64,000 nucleotides of DNA from positions 1 to 64,000 of the forward strand of contig CANQVZ010000004.1 of assembly GCA_947627425.1 (NCBI GenBank), written 5' to 3'. The stretch comes from an uncultured Clostridia bacterium. GTDB lineage: Bacteria > Bacillota > Clostridia > Lachnospirales > CAG-274. This document shows, in pieces, positions 8,065 to 16,675 of this stretch. The stretch's first letter is position 1. The number at the start of each line of letters is the position of its first letter. A program made the translations under genes and the position numbers. Under the pieces are notes generated by a model. It was not told where the DNA came from, searched no databases, and saw only the letters and a list, made by a program, of their open reading frames with translations.

Positions 8065-10062
8065 ATGAAAAATAATCCGATTAAAAACGACTATACAAAC
8101 GAAAGCATAAGCTCTCTCAAGGGAGCCGACAGAGTGCGTCTGCGCCCGAGCGTTATTTTCGGCTCGGACGGCATAGAGGGCTGTCAGCATTCGGTGTTTG
8201 AGATACTTTCAAACGCCATAGACGAGGCAAGAGAGGGCTACGGCAAAAAAATAGAGATAACTCTGGGCAAGGACAACGACATAACGGTTTGCGACCACGG
8301 CAGAGGAATACCCGTCGACTACAACGCCAATGAGGAAAAGTACAACTGGGAGCTTCTTTTCTGCGAGATGTACGCGGGCGGAAAATATAACAACAACGCG
8401 GGCGATAACTACGAGTTCAGCTTGGGTCTCAACGGTCTGGGACTTTGCGCCACACAATACAGCTCCGAATACATGGATGTTGTAATTTACAGAGACGGCT
8501 ATAAGTATGAGCTAAAGTTTGAAAAGGGCGAAAATATAGGCGGTCTTTCAAAGGAGGCAGCAAGCTCCGGAAAAACGGGATCCACCATACATTGGAAGCC
8601 CGACAGAGAGGTGTTCACCGATATAGATATACCTCTTTCGTACTATCAGGATATACTCAAAAAGCAGTGTATAGTAAACGCGGGGCTCACATTCAAGCTC
8701 ACCGACGAGAGAACGGGCGAAAAATTCACTTATTGCTATCCCGAGGGCATAAAGGATTATATAAGGGAAATATCGCAGGATAAGAACTTCACCGACATAC
8801 AGTATTATTCGGGCGAGGGCAAGGGCAGAGACAGAGAGGACAAGGAGGAGTATAAGCTCAAATTTGAGCTTGCTTTCTGCTTCAACAACGAGGTAAACGC
8901 CCTTGAATACTATCACAATTCCAGCTTTCTGGAGCATGGCGGTTCTCCCGACAAGGCGGTGCGTTCTGCCTTTGTTTCGGCTCTTGACAACTATCTTAAG
9001 ACCAATTCGCTCTACAATAAGAGCGAAAAAAAGATAGTTTTCACGGATGTTGAGGACAGCCTTATTATAATAATAAACAGCTTTTCCACGGTTACAAGCT
9101 ATGAAAATCAGACCAAGAAATCCATAACAAATAAATTCATACAGGATTATCTTACGGACTATCTCAAAAAACAGCTTGAGATATATTTCATAGAAAACAA
9201 GGCCGATGCGGACAAAATAGCTAAGCAGGCGCTTGTGAACAAGCGAAGCAGAGAGACCGCAGAAAAGACGAGAGTAAATATAAAGAAGAAGCTTACGGGC
9301 TCTCTCGATATAAACAACAGAGTTGAAAAATTCGTCAACTGCCGTTCAAAGGATGTTTCCAAAAGAGAGCTTTACATTGTTGAGGGCGATTCCGCTCTCG
9401 GCTCCGTTATGCTCGGACGCGATGCGGAATTTCAAGGCATAATGCCCTTAAGAGGCAAGATATTGAACTGTCTTAAAGCCAATTACGACAGGATATTCAA
9501 GTCGGACATAATAACCGACCTTCTCAAGGTAATGGGCTGCGGAGTAGAGATAAAGACAAAGCACAGCACGGGCAAGGATTTCAACAGCTTTGATATAAAC
9601 AACCTCAGGTGGGACAAGATAATAATATGCACGGATGCCGATGTGGACGGCTTCCAGATAAGGACGCTCGTGCTCACCATGATATACAGGCTCGTGCCCG
9701 CGCTTATAGACGAACACAAGGTGTTCATTGCCGAATCTCCGCTCTATGAGATAACGGCAGGCAGCGGCAAGAAGGAAAAGACCTATTTTGCCTATACCGA
9801 AAAGGAAAAGAATGACATAATCTCAAAGATAAACGGCAGCTATAAAATACAGCGTTCTAAGGGCTTGGGCGAGAACGAGCCCGAAATGATGTGGCAGACC
9901 ACAATGAACCCCGAAACAAGGCGGCTCATAATGGTAATGCCCGAGGATGCGAAGCGCACCTCCGACACCTTCGATCTGCTTCTGGGTGATAATCTCCGGG
10001 GCAGAAAGGAGCATATAGAAACAGATGGCTATAAATATATAGATCTGTCGGAGCTGAGCTAA
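8065..10062 (+). CDS. parE: DNA topoisomerase IV subunit B-like (ParE type)
   Basis: ATPase subunit of a type IIA topoisomerase. The 665-residue protein has a GHKL ATPase domain with the ATP-lid motif DHGRGIPV, a GLNGLGL glycine loop, a transducer domain, and a TOPRIM domain with EGDSALGS and DADVDG. EGDSALGS replaces the usual EGDSAGGS of gyrase, a feature I associate with a divergent clostridial subgroup. The start at 8065 is chosen because AAAGGAA is spaced 8 bases before it; the ATG at 8047 lacks an RBS. It is followed after 12 bases by the A subunit. A GyrB assignment is less likely given the partner lacks a GyrA box. Confidence 0.88.
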   Translation: MKNNPIKNDYTNESISSLKGADRVRLRPSVIFGSDGIEGCQHSVFEILSNAIDEAREGYGKKIEITLGKDNDITVCDHGRGIPVDYNANEEKYNWELLFCEMYAGGKYNNNAGDNYEFSLGLNGLGLCATQYSSEYMDVVIYRDGYKYELKFEKGENIGGLSKEAASSGKTGSTIHWKPDREVFTDIDIPLSYYQDILKKQCIVNAGLTFKLTDERTGEKFTYCYPEGIKDYIREISQDKNFTDIQYYSGEGKGRDREDKEEYKLKFELAFCFNNEVNALEYYHNSSFLEHGGSPDKAVRSAFVSALDNYLKTNSLYNKSEKKIVFTDVEDSLIIIINSFSTVTSYENQTKKSITNKFIQDYLTDYLKKQLEIYFIENKADADKIAKQALVNKRSRETAEKTRVNIKKKLTGSLDINNRVEKFVNCRSKDVSKRELYIVEGDSALGSVMLGRDAEFQGIMPLRGKILNCLKANYDRIFKSDIITDLLKVMGCGVEIKTKHSTGKDFNSFDINNLRWDKIIICTDADVDGFQIRTLVLTMIYRLVPALIDEHKVFIAESPLYEITAGSGKKEKTYFAYTEKEKNDIISKINGSYKIQRSKGLGENEPEMMWQTTMNPETRRLIMVMPEDAKRTSDTFDLLLGDNLRGRKEHIETDGYKYIDLSELS

Positions 10063-10074
10063 GGAGGAAGTATT

Positions 10075-12279
10075 ATGTCTGCAAACAAATACACACAACA
10101 ACATATTACGGATACTCTTGAGCTTAACTATATGCCCTATGCTATGAGCGTAATAGTTTCCAGAGCCATACCCGAGATAGACGGCTTCAAGCCCGCCCAC
10201 AGAAAGCTCCTCTACACCATGTATACAATGGGGCTTTTAAAGGGCGCAAGGACAAAGTCCACAAATGTGGTGGGTCAGACAATGAAGCTCAATCCTCACG
10301 GCGATGCCACCATATATGAAACAATGGTGAGGCTTACGAGGGGACACGATGCGCTTTTGCATCCCTTTATAGACAGCAAGGGCAGCTTCGGCAAGGTCTA
10401 TTCCTCCGCTATGGCTTACGCTGCTTCAAGATATACCGAGGTAAAGCTTGACGAATTCTGCACGGAGATATTCAGGGACATAGAAAAGGACACTGTTGAC
10501 CTTGTGGACAACTACGACGGCACTCTCAAAGAGCCCGTGCTTTTTCCCACGGCTTTTCCCAATGTGCTTGTAACGCCCAATAAGGGCATTGCCGTAGGCA
10601 TGGCGAGCACAATTTGCAGCTTCAACCTCAGAGAGGTATGCGAAACCACCATACAGTATATCAAAAATGCGGATATAGACCTTAAGGAATATCTTAAGGC
10701 TCCCGACTTTTCCACGGGCGGAGAGATAATATACAATGCCGAGGAAATGGACAAGATATACGAAACGGGCAGGGGAAGCTTCAAGATAAGGGCAAAGTAC
10801 AGATACGACAAAAAAAGCAGCATAATAGAAATATACGAGATACCCTATTCCACAAGCATAGAAGCCATTATTGACAGGATAATAGAGCTTGTGAAGCAAA
10901 ATAAAATAAGGGAAATAAACGATGTCAGGAACGAAACGGACCTCAACGGTCTTAAAATAGCCATAGACATAAAGAGGAGCGCAGACCCCGAAAAGCTTAT
11001 GCAGAAGCTCTATCAGCTCACACCGCTCACGGATAGCTTCAGCTGCAACTTCAACATACTTGTGAACGGCTCTCCGCGCACAATGGGCATAAAGGAAATA
11101 CTCAATGAATGGATAGACTTCAGAATGTCCTGCCTTAAGCGCCGCACAGCCTACGATCTGGACAAAAAGGGTCAGAGGCTCCACCTTCTGGAGGCTCTCG
11201 AAAAGATACTTCTCGACATCGACAAGGCAATAAAGATAATAAGAGGCACCGAAGAGGACAGCATGGTTGTCCCCAACCTTATGTCGGGCTTTGATATCGA
11301 CAAAGTACAGGCGGAATATGTGGCAGAAATAAAGCTCCGTAACCTCAACAAGGAGTATATTTTAAGGCAGACAAAGGCAATAGAGGACCTCAAAAAGGAA
11401 ATTGCCGAGCTTGACGACATACTCCACCACGAAAGCAAGATACTCAAAATAATAATAAGCGATCTTAAAGCCATTGCCAAGAAATACGGCAAGGACAGAA
11501 GGACCGACATAATTCACGAGCACGAAATAAAGCAGACCGCCGTTGAGGACTTCATAGAGGACTATCAGGCAACGCTTTTCCTCACAAAGGAAAACTATTT
11601 AAAGAAGATAACTCAGGTGTCATTGCAGGCGTCAATGCGTGTTTCCGCCGAGCACAAGCTCAAGGAAAATGACGAGATAATACAGTCGCTTGAAGTTACA
11701 AATAAATCCGAGCTTCTCATGTTCTCCGACAAGCAGAATGTCTATAAGGTGAGATGCCACGAGCTCCCCGAGTGCAAGACAAGCAACATAGGCGAGTACC
11801 TCAACAATATTCTTGCCATGGAGACGGATGAAAAGATAGTGTATATCACACTTGCCAACGACTATAAGGGCTTTATGCTCTTTGCCTTTGAAAATGGCAA
11901 AATTGCAAAAATACCCATGTCGGCTTATGCCACAAAGACAATGCGCAAAAAGCTCATAAATGCTTACAGCCAAAAGGCTCCGCTTGCGGGCGCTCTTTAT
12001 ATTGCGGAGGACGAGGACATTGTGCTTGTGCGCGACAGCGACAAGGCAATGCTTGTAAACACAGCCCTGATACCCGAAAAACAGACCAAGTCCTCGGGAG
12101 GCATCACGGTATATACTCTCAAGAAAAACAGCAAGCTTACGGGCTTGCACACAAAGGAAGGCTTTGTTTCCGAGGATATAGAATATTATCGCTCCAATAA
12201 GATACCCGCAACGGGTCATTTCATAAACGACAGCGATAAATCGGCAAATAACTTCCCCAAACAACTTGACTTGTTTTAA
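10075..12279 (+). CDS. parC: DNA topoisomerase IV subunit A-like (ParC type)
   Basis: DNA breakage-reunion subunit. The 734-residue protein has the winged-helix domain with catalytic Y120 in AASRYTEV, a tower and coiled-coil region (about 340-480), and a shortened C-terminal beta-pinwheel. No GyrA-box (QRRGGxG) is visible, favouring decatenating topo IV over gyrase. In the quinolone-binding helix the normally conserved serine is A78 (HGDATIYE), while the acidic residue four positions on is retained as E82. It pairs with the gene at 8065 in a two-gene operon ended by the hairpin at 12283. AAGGAGG lies upstream of the ATG. Confidence 0.88.
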   Translation: MSANKYTQQHITDTLELNYMPYAMSVIVSRAIPEIDGFKPAHRKLLYTMYTMGLLKGARTKSTNVVGQTMKLNPHGDATIYETMVRLTRGHDALLHPFIDSKGSFGKVYSSAMAYAASRYTEVKLDEFCTEIFRDIEKDTVDLVDNYDGTLKEPVLFPTAFPNVLVTPNKGIAVGMASTICSFNLREVCETTIQYIKNADIDLKEYLKAPDFSTGGEIIYNAEEMDKIYETGRGSFKIRAKYRYDKKSSIIEIYEIPYSTSIEAIIDRIIELVKQNKIREINDVRNETDLNGLKIAIDIKRSADPEKLMQKLYQLTPLTDSFSCNFNILVNGSPRTMGIKEILNEWIDFRMSCLKRRTAYDLDKKGQRLHLLEALEKILLDIDKAIKIIRGTEEDSMVVPNLMSGFDIDKVQAEYVAEIKLRNLNKEYILRQTKAIEDLKKEIAELDDILHHESKILKIIISDLKAIAKKYGKDRRTDIIHEHEIKQTAVEDFIEDYQATLFLTKENYLKKITQVSLQASMRVSAEHKLKENDEIIQSLEVTNKSELLMFSDKQNVYKVRCHELPECKTSNIGEYLNNILAMETDEKIVYITLANDYKGFMLFAFENGKIAKIPMSAYATKTMRKKLINAYSQKAPLAGALYIAEDEDIVLVRDSDKAMLVNTALIPEKQTKSSGGITVYTLKKNSKLTGLHTKEGFVSEDIEYYRSNKIPATGHFINDSDKSANNFPKQLDLF

Positions 12280-12282
12280 TTA

Positions 12283-12308
12283 TTAAGCAGCCGTTTTCGG
12301 CTGCTTAA
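12283..12308 (+). terminator. Terminator after parC
   Basis: A perfect 11-bp stem (12283-12293 with 12298-12308), TTTT loop, followed by AAATAAAC rather than a T-run. The core GCAGCCG/CGGCTGC is the same as the hairpin at 14933-14958 on the other side of the acetyltransferase island. Confidence 0.7.
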
Positions 12309-12336
12309 ATAAACAGTATTTACATTTTCTCAGAGA

Positions 12337-12353
12337 GTTACAAAGAATGAAAA
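12337..12353 (+). repeat. Island repeat copy 1 (GTTACA-NAKR-ATGAAAA)
   Basis: First of four 17-base copies with consensus GTTACANAKRATGAAAA found only between genes of the 12.3-14.9 kb island. Here the ATG opens a six-codon reading frame that stops just before the GNAT gene. Confidence 0.75.
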
Positions 12354-12379
12354 CCAATATTTATTAAGGTGGCTTTTAT

Positions 12380-12820
12380 ATGGAAATACGAAATATGCAG
12401 CTTGATGATTATGATAAAGTATATGCTCTGTGGCTTAGCTGTTCGGGCATGGGATTGAATAACTTGGACGATTCGCGAGAAGGAATTTCCAAGTATCTTG
12501 CCCGAAATCCAAACACCTGTTTTGTTGCTGTGGAGCAAGACTGTATTGTCGGAGCAATTTTAACCGGTCATGACGGTCGCCGGGGCTATATCAGTCATAC
12601 GGCGGTATCACCCGATTATCAGCGGCAAGGTATAGGCAGGCAATTAGTAGATACAGCATTGAAAGCATTAGAGGAGCAGGGGATAAATAAGGTCAATTTG
12701 GTTGTTTTTTCCAATAACGAAAAGGGAAATGCCTTCTGGGAGAAAATGGGCTTTACTATGCGTTCTGATCTTATATATCGAAATCGCAATTTAAAAGATA
12801 TGGTGCGCATTGATACTTAG
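12380..12820 (+). CDS. GNAT family N-acetyltransferase
   Basis: A 146-residue single-domain GNAT protein. Motif A is seen as SPDYQRQGIGRQLVDTAL (about 77-94) with the acetyl-CoA pyrophosphate loop QRQGIG, and the C-terminal NEKGNAFWEKMGF motif is typical of the YpeA/RimI-like branch. The acceptor is unknown; small-molecule or toxin-amine acetylation is the usual inference for island-borne GNATs. Codon choice (more ATT, AAA, GAT) differs from the neighbouring ATA/AAG-rich core genes, suggesting transfer. AAGGTGG precedes the ATG. Flanked by island repeat copies 1 and 2. Confidence 0.9.
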   Translation: MEIRNMQLDDYDKVYALWLSCSGMGLNNLDDSREGISKYLARNPNTCFVAVEQDCIVGAILTGHDGRRGYISHTAVSPDYQRQGIGRQLVDTALKALEEQGINKVNLVVFSNNEKGNAFWEKMGFTMRSDLIYRNRNLKDMVRIDT

Positions 12821-12840
12821 AGCTTTCCGTTCACAAGGAA

Positions 12841-12857
12841 GTTACAGATGATGAAAA
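12841..12857 (+). repeat. Island repeat copy 2
   Basis: Second 17-base copy of the consensus GTTACANAKRATGAAAA, 20 bases after the first GNAT stop. It opens a nine-codon frame (ATG to TAA at about 12878) preceded by GGAAG. Confidence 0.75.
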
Positions 12858-12922
12858 ACAGTAATTTAACAAACGATTAAATCAAAACTATAACAATATT
12901 TCAAAATTCAGAGAGGTAAAAA

Positions 12923-13420
12923 ATGCAAATTCGAGAAATATGCGATATACTGAAAAATGAACTACTGAATAATGGATATAAATATGGCTTCTATCTGAAT
13001 GGCATAAAATATAAACCGGATATTACAAAAGGATATGACGAGGAATTTGCCCGTGCATTGACAAACGATTATCGAATTCAAAATCCCTTAGACACAATGC
13101 GGGAAAAAATCGGCACCTGTATTGATATAACTTTATTGATGAAAACAATGCTTGCAAATTACGGCATATCAAGCAAAATATGGTTGCTCAACTATACAAA
13201 GCGCAATAAATTTCATACGATTTTGACCTTTGAAGCTGAAAGCAAAGTTGTGTATTTAGAACTGACACCACAGTCCCGAAAACCATGGTATGGAAAGGAA
13301 ATAGTTTATGAGAACGAGAAAGATTTGGTTTCGGAATACAGTAAAGGAGACTGTGAAATAGAAGATATTACCAATTATGTCATAATAGGTAATCCACCGG
13401 AATTTATCCTTTCAAGATAA
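12923..13420 (+). CDS. Transglutaminase-like superfamily protein
   Basis: A 165-residue cytoplasmic protein with the transglutaminase/papain-like signature: a cysteine in GTCIDITLLMKTML (about residue 66) preceding a helix, then a histidine in NKFHTILTFE (about residue 92), and an acidic candidate (about residue 108, YLELTP) to complete a Cys-His-Asp/Glu triad. Such compact domains occur in peptide-modifying or deaminase enzymes and in protein-protein interaction scaffolds; activity cannot be claimed. No signal peptide. It lies between two GNAT genes in the island and has a clear GAGAGG RBS. Codon use matches the island rather than the core genes. Confidence 0.75.
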   Translation: MQIREICDILKNELLNNGYKYGFYLNGIKYKPDITKGYDEEFARALTNDYRIQNPLDTMREKIGTCIDITLLMKTMLANYGISSKIWLLNYTKRNKFHTILTFEAESKVVYLELTPQSRKPWYGKEIVYENEKDLVSEYSKGDCEIEDITNYVIIGNPPEFILSR

Positions 13421-13490
13421 GGGTAAATTGTTGTATTAAGCAAATCGGTATTTGACGGTATAAAGGATTTTCTAAAAAGGAGGCACTTGT

Positions 13491-14003
13491 ATGGAAATAA
13501 GGCAAGAACGAGCAGACGATTATAATACAGTCTTTCAGGTCGTAACGGAAGCATTTTCTCATGCAGAACATAGCGATGGAAACGAGCAGGAACTTGTGAC
13601 TCTGTTGAGGGACACTCCATCCTTTATTCCAGAACTCTCGCTTGTAGCAGAGGAAGATGGCAAAATTGTGGGGCACATCCTTTTTACTAAAATCACCATA
13701 GGAGAAACCATCGAACTTGCTCTTGCGCCCCTCTCTGTTCTTCCGACATATCAACGGAGAGGAATCGGGCTGGCACTTATCTGCGAGGGTCACCGTATTG
13801 CCAGACAGTTGGGGTATAACTACTCGATAGTATTGGGTTCTCCATCATATTATCCGATTGCTGGTTATCTTCCTGCGAGCTTATATGGTATTGAAGCACC
13901 ATTTGAAGTGCAGGACGAATACTACATGGCATTCAAATTACAAGATGACGTACCTCAAGTTAAGGGTATGGTCAAATATGACTCAGCCTTTGGAATTGAT
14001 TGA
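13491..14003 (+). CDS. GNAT family N-acetyltransferase (YhbS-like)
   Basis: A 170-residue GNAT protein of the YhbS type. Motif A appears as LPTYQRRGIGLALICEG (about 83-99, acetyl-CoA loop QRRGIG), preceded by the strand LALAPLSVLP and followed by YYPIAGYLPA, the family YYxxxGF equivalent. The family acetylates small molecules or peptides; no substrate can be assigned. Unlike the other island junctions there is no repeat copy between this gene and the transglutaminase-like gene 70 bases upstream, so these two may have moved together. A strong AAAGGAGG RBS precedes the ATG. Confidence 0.9.
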   Translation: MEIRQERADDYNTVFQVVTEAFSHAEHSDGNEQELVTLLRDTPSFIPELSLVAEEDGKIVGHILFTKITIGETIELALAPLSVLPTYQRRGIGLALICEGHRIARQLGYNYSIVLGSPSYYPIAGYLPASLYGIEAPFEVQDEYYMAFKLQDDVPQVKGMVKYDSAFGID

Positions 14004-14024
14004 CAACTTCCAGTTTATAGGTAA

Positions 14025-14041
14025 GTTACAGAGAATGAAAA
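14025..14041 (+). repeat. Island repeat copy 3
   Basis: Third 17-base copy of the consensus GTTACANAKRATGAAAA, 22 bases after the second GNAT stop. Here the ATG at 14035 is in frame with the HAD gene, giving an optional N-terminal extension of ten residues. Confidence 0.75.
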
Positions 14042-14064
14042 TCGAAATTTGGGAGAATATAAAA

Positions 14065-14880
14065 ATGAGTACACTCTATGTATCGGATTTAGATGGAACG
14101 CTGTTAAGGAGCAACGGAAGAACATCAGAATACACAAATAGTGTAATCAACCGATTGACGGAAAAGGGAATGATTTTTTCTTATGCAACAGCCCGTTCAT
14201 TGACAACCGCAAAAAAAGTAACGTGTGATATAAATGCCAAAATCCCTCTGATTGTATATAATGGAGCTTTTGTAATAGATAATCTTACAGAGGATATTTT
14301 GCTTGAAAATTATTTTGATGAGTGTATCAATTTAGTATTAGATGATTTGTTTGCCAATCAAATATATCCTATTGTTTATGCATACATAGAGGGAAAGGAA
14401 AAATTTTCTTTTGTCCCTGAACGCTGTACGGTCGGAATGAATGAATTCCTTAAGAGCAGAAAGGGAGATCACCGTACCAATGCTGTAAAAACGCCAAATG
14501 ATTTGAAATCGGGAAAGATTTTCTATATCACTTGTATTGATGAACCGCAAAAGCTTGAACCATTATACAGGAAATATAAGACTTCTTATCATTGCGTATA
14601 TCAGACGGATCTTTATACAAAGACACAATGGCTTGAAATCATGCCTTTGCATGTTTCAAAAGCAAGGGCGATAAAACAGTTGCAGTCCCTCCTGAACTGT
14701 GAGAAATTAGTTGTGTTTGGCGATGGAAAAAATGATATAGATATGTTTGAACTGGCTGATGAGAAATATGCCGTCCAAAATGCCCATGAAGATTTGAAAA
14801 AAATAGCAACTTCCATTATTCCGGCAAATGATGAGGATGGAGTTGCAAAATGGCTTGATAAAAATTTTATTATGGGATAA
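14065..14880 (+). CDS. HAD superfamily Cof-type hydrolase
   Basis: A 271-residue class IIB (Cof-type) HAD phosphatase. Motif I is VSDLDGTLL near the N terminus with nucleophile and acid aspartates, motif II is the threonine in the SYATARS segment, motif III lysine is in the middle and motif IV is FGDGKNDIDMF near the C terminus. Cof-type enzymes dephosphorylate sugar phosphates, FMN, PLP or nucleotides. The ATG at 14065 has GGGAG upstream; an alternative in-frame start at 14035 comes from island repeat copy 3. It is the last gene of the transferred island. Confidence 0.9.
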   Translation: MSTLYVSDLDGTLLRSNGRTSEYTNSVINRLTEKGMIFSYATARSLTTAKKVTCDINAKIPLIVYNGAFVIDNLTEDILLENYFDECINLVLDDLFANQIYPIVYAYIEGKEKFSFVPERCTVGMNEFLKSRKGDHRTNAVKTPNDLKSGKIFYITCIDEPQKLEPLYRKYKTSYHCVYQTDLYTKTQWLEIMPLHVSKARAIKQLQSLLNCEKLVVFGDGKNDIDMFELADEKYAVQNAHEDLKKIATSIIPANDEDGVAKWLDKNFIMG

Positions 14881-14895
14881 TCCGCTTGTCGGGAA

Positions 14896-14912
14896 GTTAC
14901 ATATAATGAAAA
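14896..14912 (+). repeat. Island repeat copy 4
   Basis: Fourth 17-base copy of the consensus GTTACANAKRATGAAAA, 15 bases after the HAD stop. It opens a six-codon frame and ends about 20 bases before the hairpin at 14933-14958. Confidence 0.75.
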
Positions 14913-14932
14913 CAGTGATCTTATAAACACAC

Positions 14933-14958
14933 AAAAAGCAGCCGTTCGGCTGCTTTTT
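14933..14958. terminator. Bidirectional terminator between island and rib operon
   Basis: AAAAAGCAGCC (14933-14943) pairs with GGCTGCTTTTT across a GTTC loop, giving a T-run on both strands. It sits between the convergent HAD gene and ribH and shares its GCAGCCG/CGGCTGC core with the terminator at 12283. Confidence 0.85.
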
Positions 14959-14961
14959 AAA

Positions 14962-15423
14962 TCAAAAATTATTATAAAGATTACACATCTCAATAGCGGA
15001 AACTGCGGCGTCAAAGCCCTTATTTCCTGCCTTTGTGCCTGCTCTTTCTATAGCCTGTTCTATGTTGTCCGTTGTTACAATGCCGAATATAACGGGCACT
15101 CCCGTTTTAAGTCCTACCGTCGCTATGCCCTTTGACACCTCGTTGCAAACATAGTCGTAGTGGCTCGTTGCACCTCTTATAACAGCGCCTACGCACACAA
15201 CGGCGTCAAACCTTCCGCTCTCCGCAAGCTTCTGTGCCGTGAGGGGTATCTCAAAAGCTCCCGGCACCCACACGAGCGAAATATCGTCGCTCCTTGCTCC
15301 GTGTCTTACAAAGGCGTCCTCTGCACCCGTAACGAGCTTGTTTACAATAAATTCGTTGAATCTGGATGCTACCACCGCAAATTTTTTGCCTTCAGCGATT
15401 AAATTACCTTCGATCATTTTCAT
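14962..15423 (-). CDS. ribH: 6,7-dimethyl-8-ribityllumazine synthase
   Basis: Penultimate step of riboflavin synthesis: condenses ribityl-aminopyrimidine with dihydroxybutanone phosphate. At 153 residues it is standard length; it carries the substrate-loop SRFNEFIV (about 20-27), VPGAFEIPL, the [11 protein letters not shown] catalytic histidine segment (about 83-93) and [12 protein letters not shown]. It ends the minus-strand operon ribD-ribE-ribBA-ribH, 13 bases after ribBA, and is under the upstream FMN riboswitch. GGAGG is spaced 8 bases from the ATG. Confidence 0.98.
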   Translation of the reverse strand: MKMIEGNLIAEGKKFAVVASRFNEFIVNKLVTGAEDAFVRHGARSDDISLVWVPGAFEIPLTAQKLAESGRFDAVVCVGAVIRGATSHYDYVCNEVSKGIATVGLKTGVPVIFGIVTTDNIEQAIERAGTKAGNKGFDAAVSAIEMCNLYNNF

Positions 15424-15436
15424 TTTTGTATCCTCC

Positions 15437-16663
15437 TTATATATTTAATAAATGACCCATCTTTTCCTGCTTTGTGTGCATATAGAAATCGGCGCAGGGG
15501 CTGTGCTCAACTATCAAAGGCACTCTTTCCGTTACCCTTATGCCGCACTTTTCAAGCTTCTTTATTTTGTCGGGATTGTTTGTCATAAGCCTTATGCTGT
15601 CCGCACCAAGCCCCTTGAGTATCTCTGCCGCCTTGTCGTATCTTCTCATATCCTCGGGAAAGCCCAAAGCGATGTTTGCCTCCACGGTGTCCATACCCTG
15701 CCTTTGGAGCTCATACGCCTTTAGCTTGTTTATAAGACCTATGCCCCTTCCTTCCTGGCGCATATATAAAAGTATGCCTCTGCCTTCACTTGCTATCCTT
15801 TTCATTGCCTCATCATACTGCTGACCGCAGTCGCACTTGGCAGAGCCCAGAGCGTCGCCCGTGAGACATTCGGAATGTACACGGCAGAGCACGGGCTTGC
15901 CGTCGGAAATATTGCCCATGTAAAGCGCAAGGTGTTCCTTGCCCTCCATGTCGGTGTAGCCCTGAATATCAAACTCGCCGTAGCGCGTCATAAGCTTTGT
16001 TTCCACCTGCTTTGTTAGGAGCTTGCAGGGCTTTTCATCTGCCTTTTCGGGCATACCGTGTTCCTTTATGTATTCAATGAGCTGTGCTATGCTTATAAAT
16101 GTGAGCTTGTGTTCCCTGCTGAATTTTATAAGCTCGGGAAGTCTTGCCATCGTGCCGTCATCCTTCATTATTTCACAGCATATTCCCGCGCTTTTAAGCC
16201 CCGCAAGCCTCATAAGGTCTACTGTAGCTTCTGTGTGTCCGCGCCTTTCGAGCACTCCGCCCTCTCTTGCCAGAAGGGGGAATATATGCCCCGGTCGCCT
16301 GAAATCCTCGGGCTTTGCATTGTCCTCAGTGAACTTCCTTGCGGTGTAGGCTCTTTCCTCTGCCGAAACCCCCGTTGTGGTGTCCTTGTGGTCTATAGAT
16401 ACAGTAAACGCCGTGGAATGGTTGTCGGTGTTTTCCTTCACCATCTGCGGCAGCATCAGCCTATCCATGAAATCCTCGTCCGCAGGCAGACATATTATGC
16501 CCCTTGCGTACTTTGCTATGAAGTTCATGGCTTCCGTAGTCATATATTCTGCGGACATTATGAGGTCGCCCTCGTTTTCTCTGTCCTCGTCGTCTATTGC
16601 CATTATCATCTTGCCCTGTTTTATATCCTCCAGAGCCTTTTCAACGGTGTCGAATTCGAACAT
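15437..16663 (-). CDS. ribBA: Bifunctional DHBP synthase / GTP cyclohydrolase II
   Basis: Supplies both precursors of riboflavin. Residues 1-200 are dihydroxybutanone phosphate synthase ([12 protein letters not shown] acidic loop, [16 protein letters not shown]), and 205-408 are GTP cyclohydrolase II with the zinc cysteines in [18 protein letters not shown] and the RQEGRGIGL motif. The ATG at 16663 is chosen because AGGAGG is 8 bases away; an in-frame ATG at 16669 is only 2 bases from it. Third gene of the rib operon, between ribE and ribH. Confidence 0.98.
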   Translation of the reverse strand: MFEFDTVEKALEDIKQGKMIMAIDDEDRENEGDLIMSAEYMTTEAMNFIAKYARGIICLPADEDFMDRLMLPQMVKENTDNHSTAFTVSIDHKDTTTGVSAEERAYTARKFTEDNAKPEDFRRPGHIFPLLAREGGVLERRGHTEATVDLMRLAGLKSAGICCEIMKDDGTMARLPELIKFSREHKLTFISIAQLIEYIKEHGMPEKADEKPCKLLTKQVETKLMTRYGEFDIQGYTDMEGKEHLALYMGNISDGKPVLCRVHSECLTGDALGSAKCDCGQQYDEAMKRIASEGRGILLYMRQEGRGIGLINKLKAYELQRQGMDTVEANIALGFPEDMRRYDKAAEILKGLGADSIRLMTNNPDKIKKLEKCGIRVTERVPLIVEHSPCADFYMHTKQEKMGHLLNI

Positions 16664-16675
16664 ATACATAACCTC

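Noticed and set aside
8065..12279. gyrB-gyrA
   Set aside because: The A subunit lacks a visible GyrA box and has a shortened C-terminal domain, so a topo IV-like pair is preferred, although a divergent gyrase cannot be fully excluded.
12337..14912. Integron attC array
   Set aside because: The repeats are only 17 bases, do not match the attC core GTTRRRY, and no integron integrase is present.
12337..14912. CRISPR repeats
   Set aside because: The spacing between copies is 500-1200 bases and contains genes, not 25-45-base spacers.
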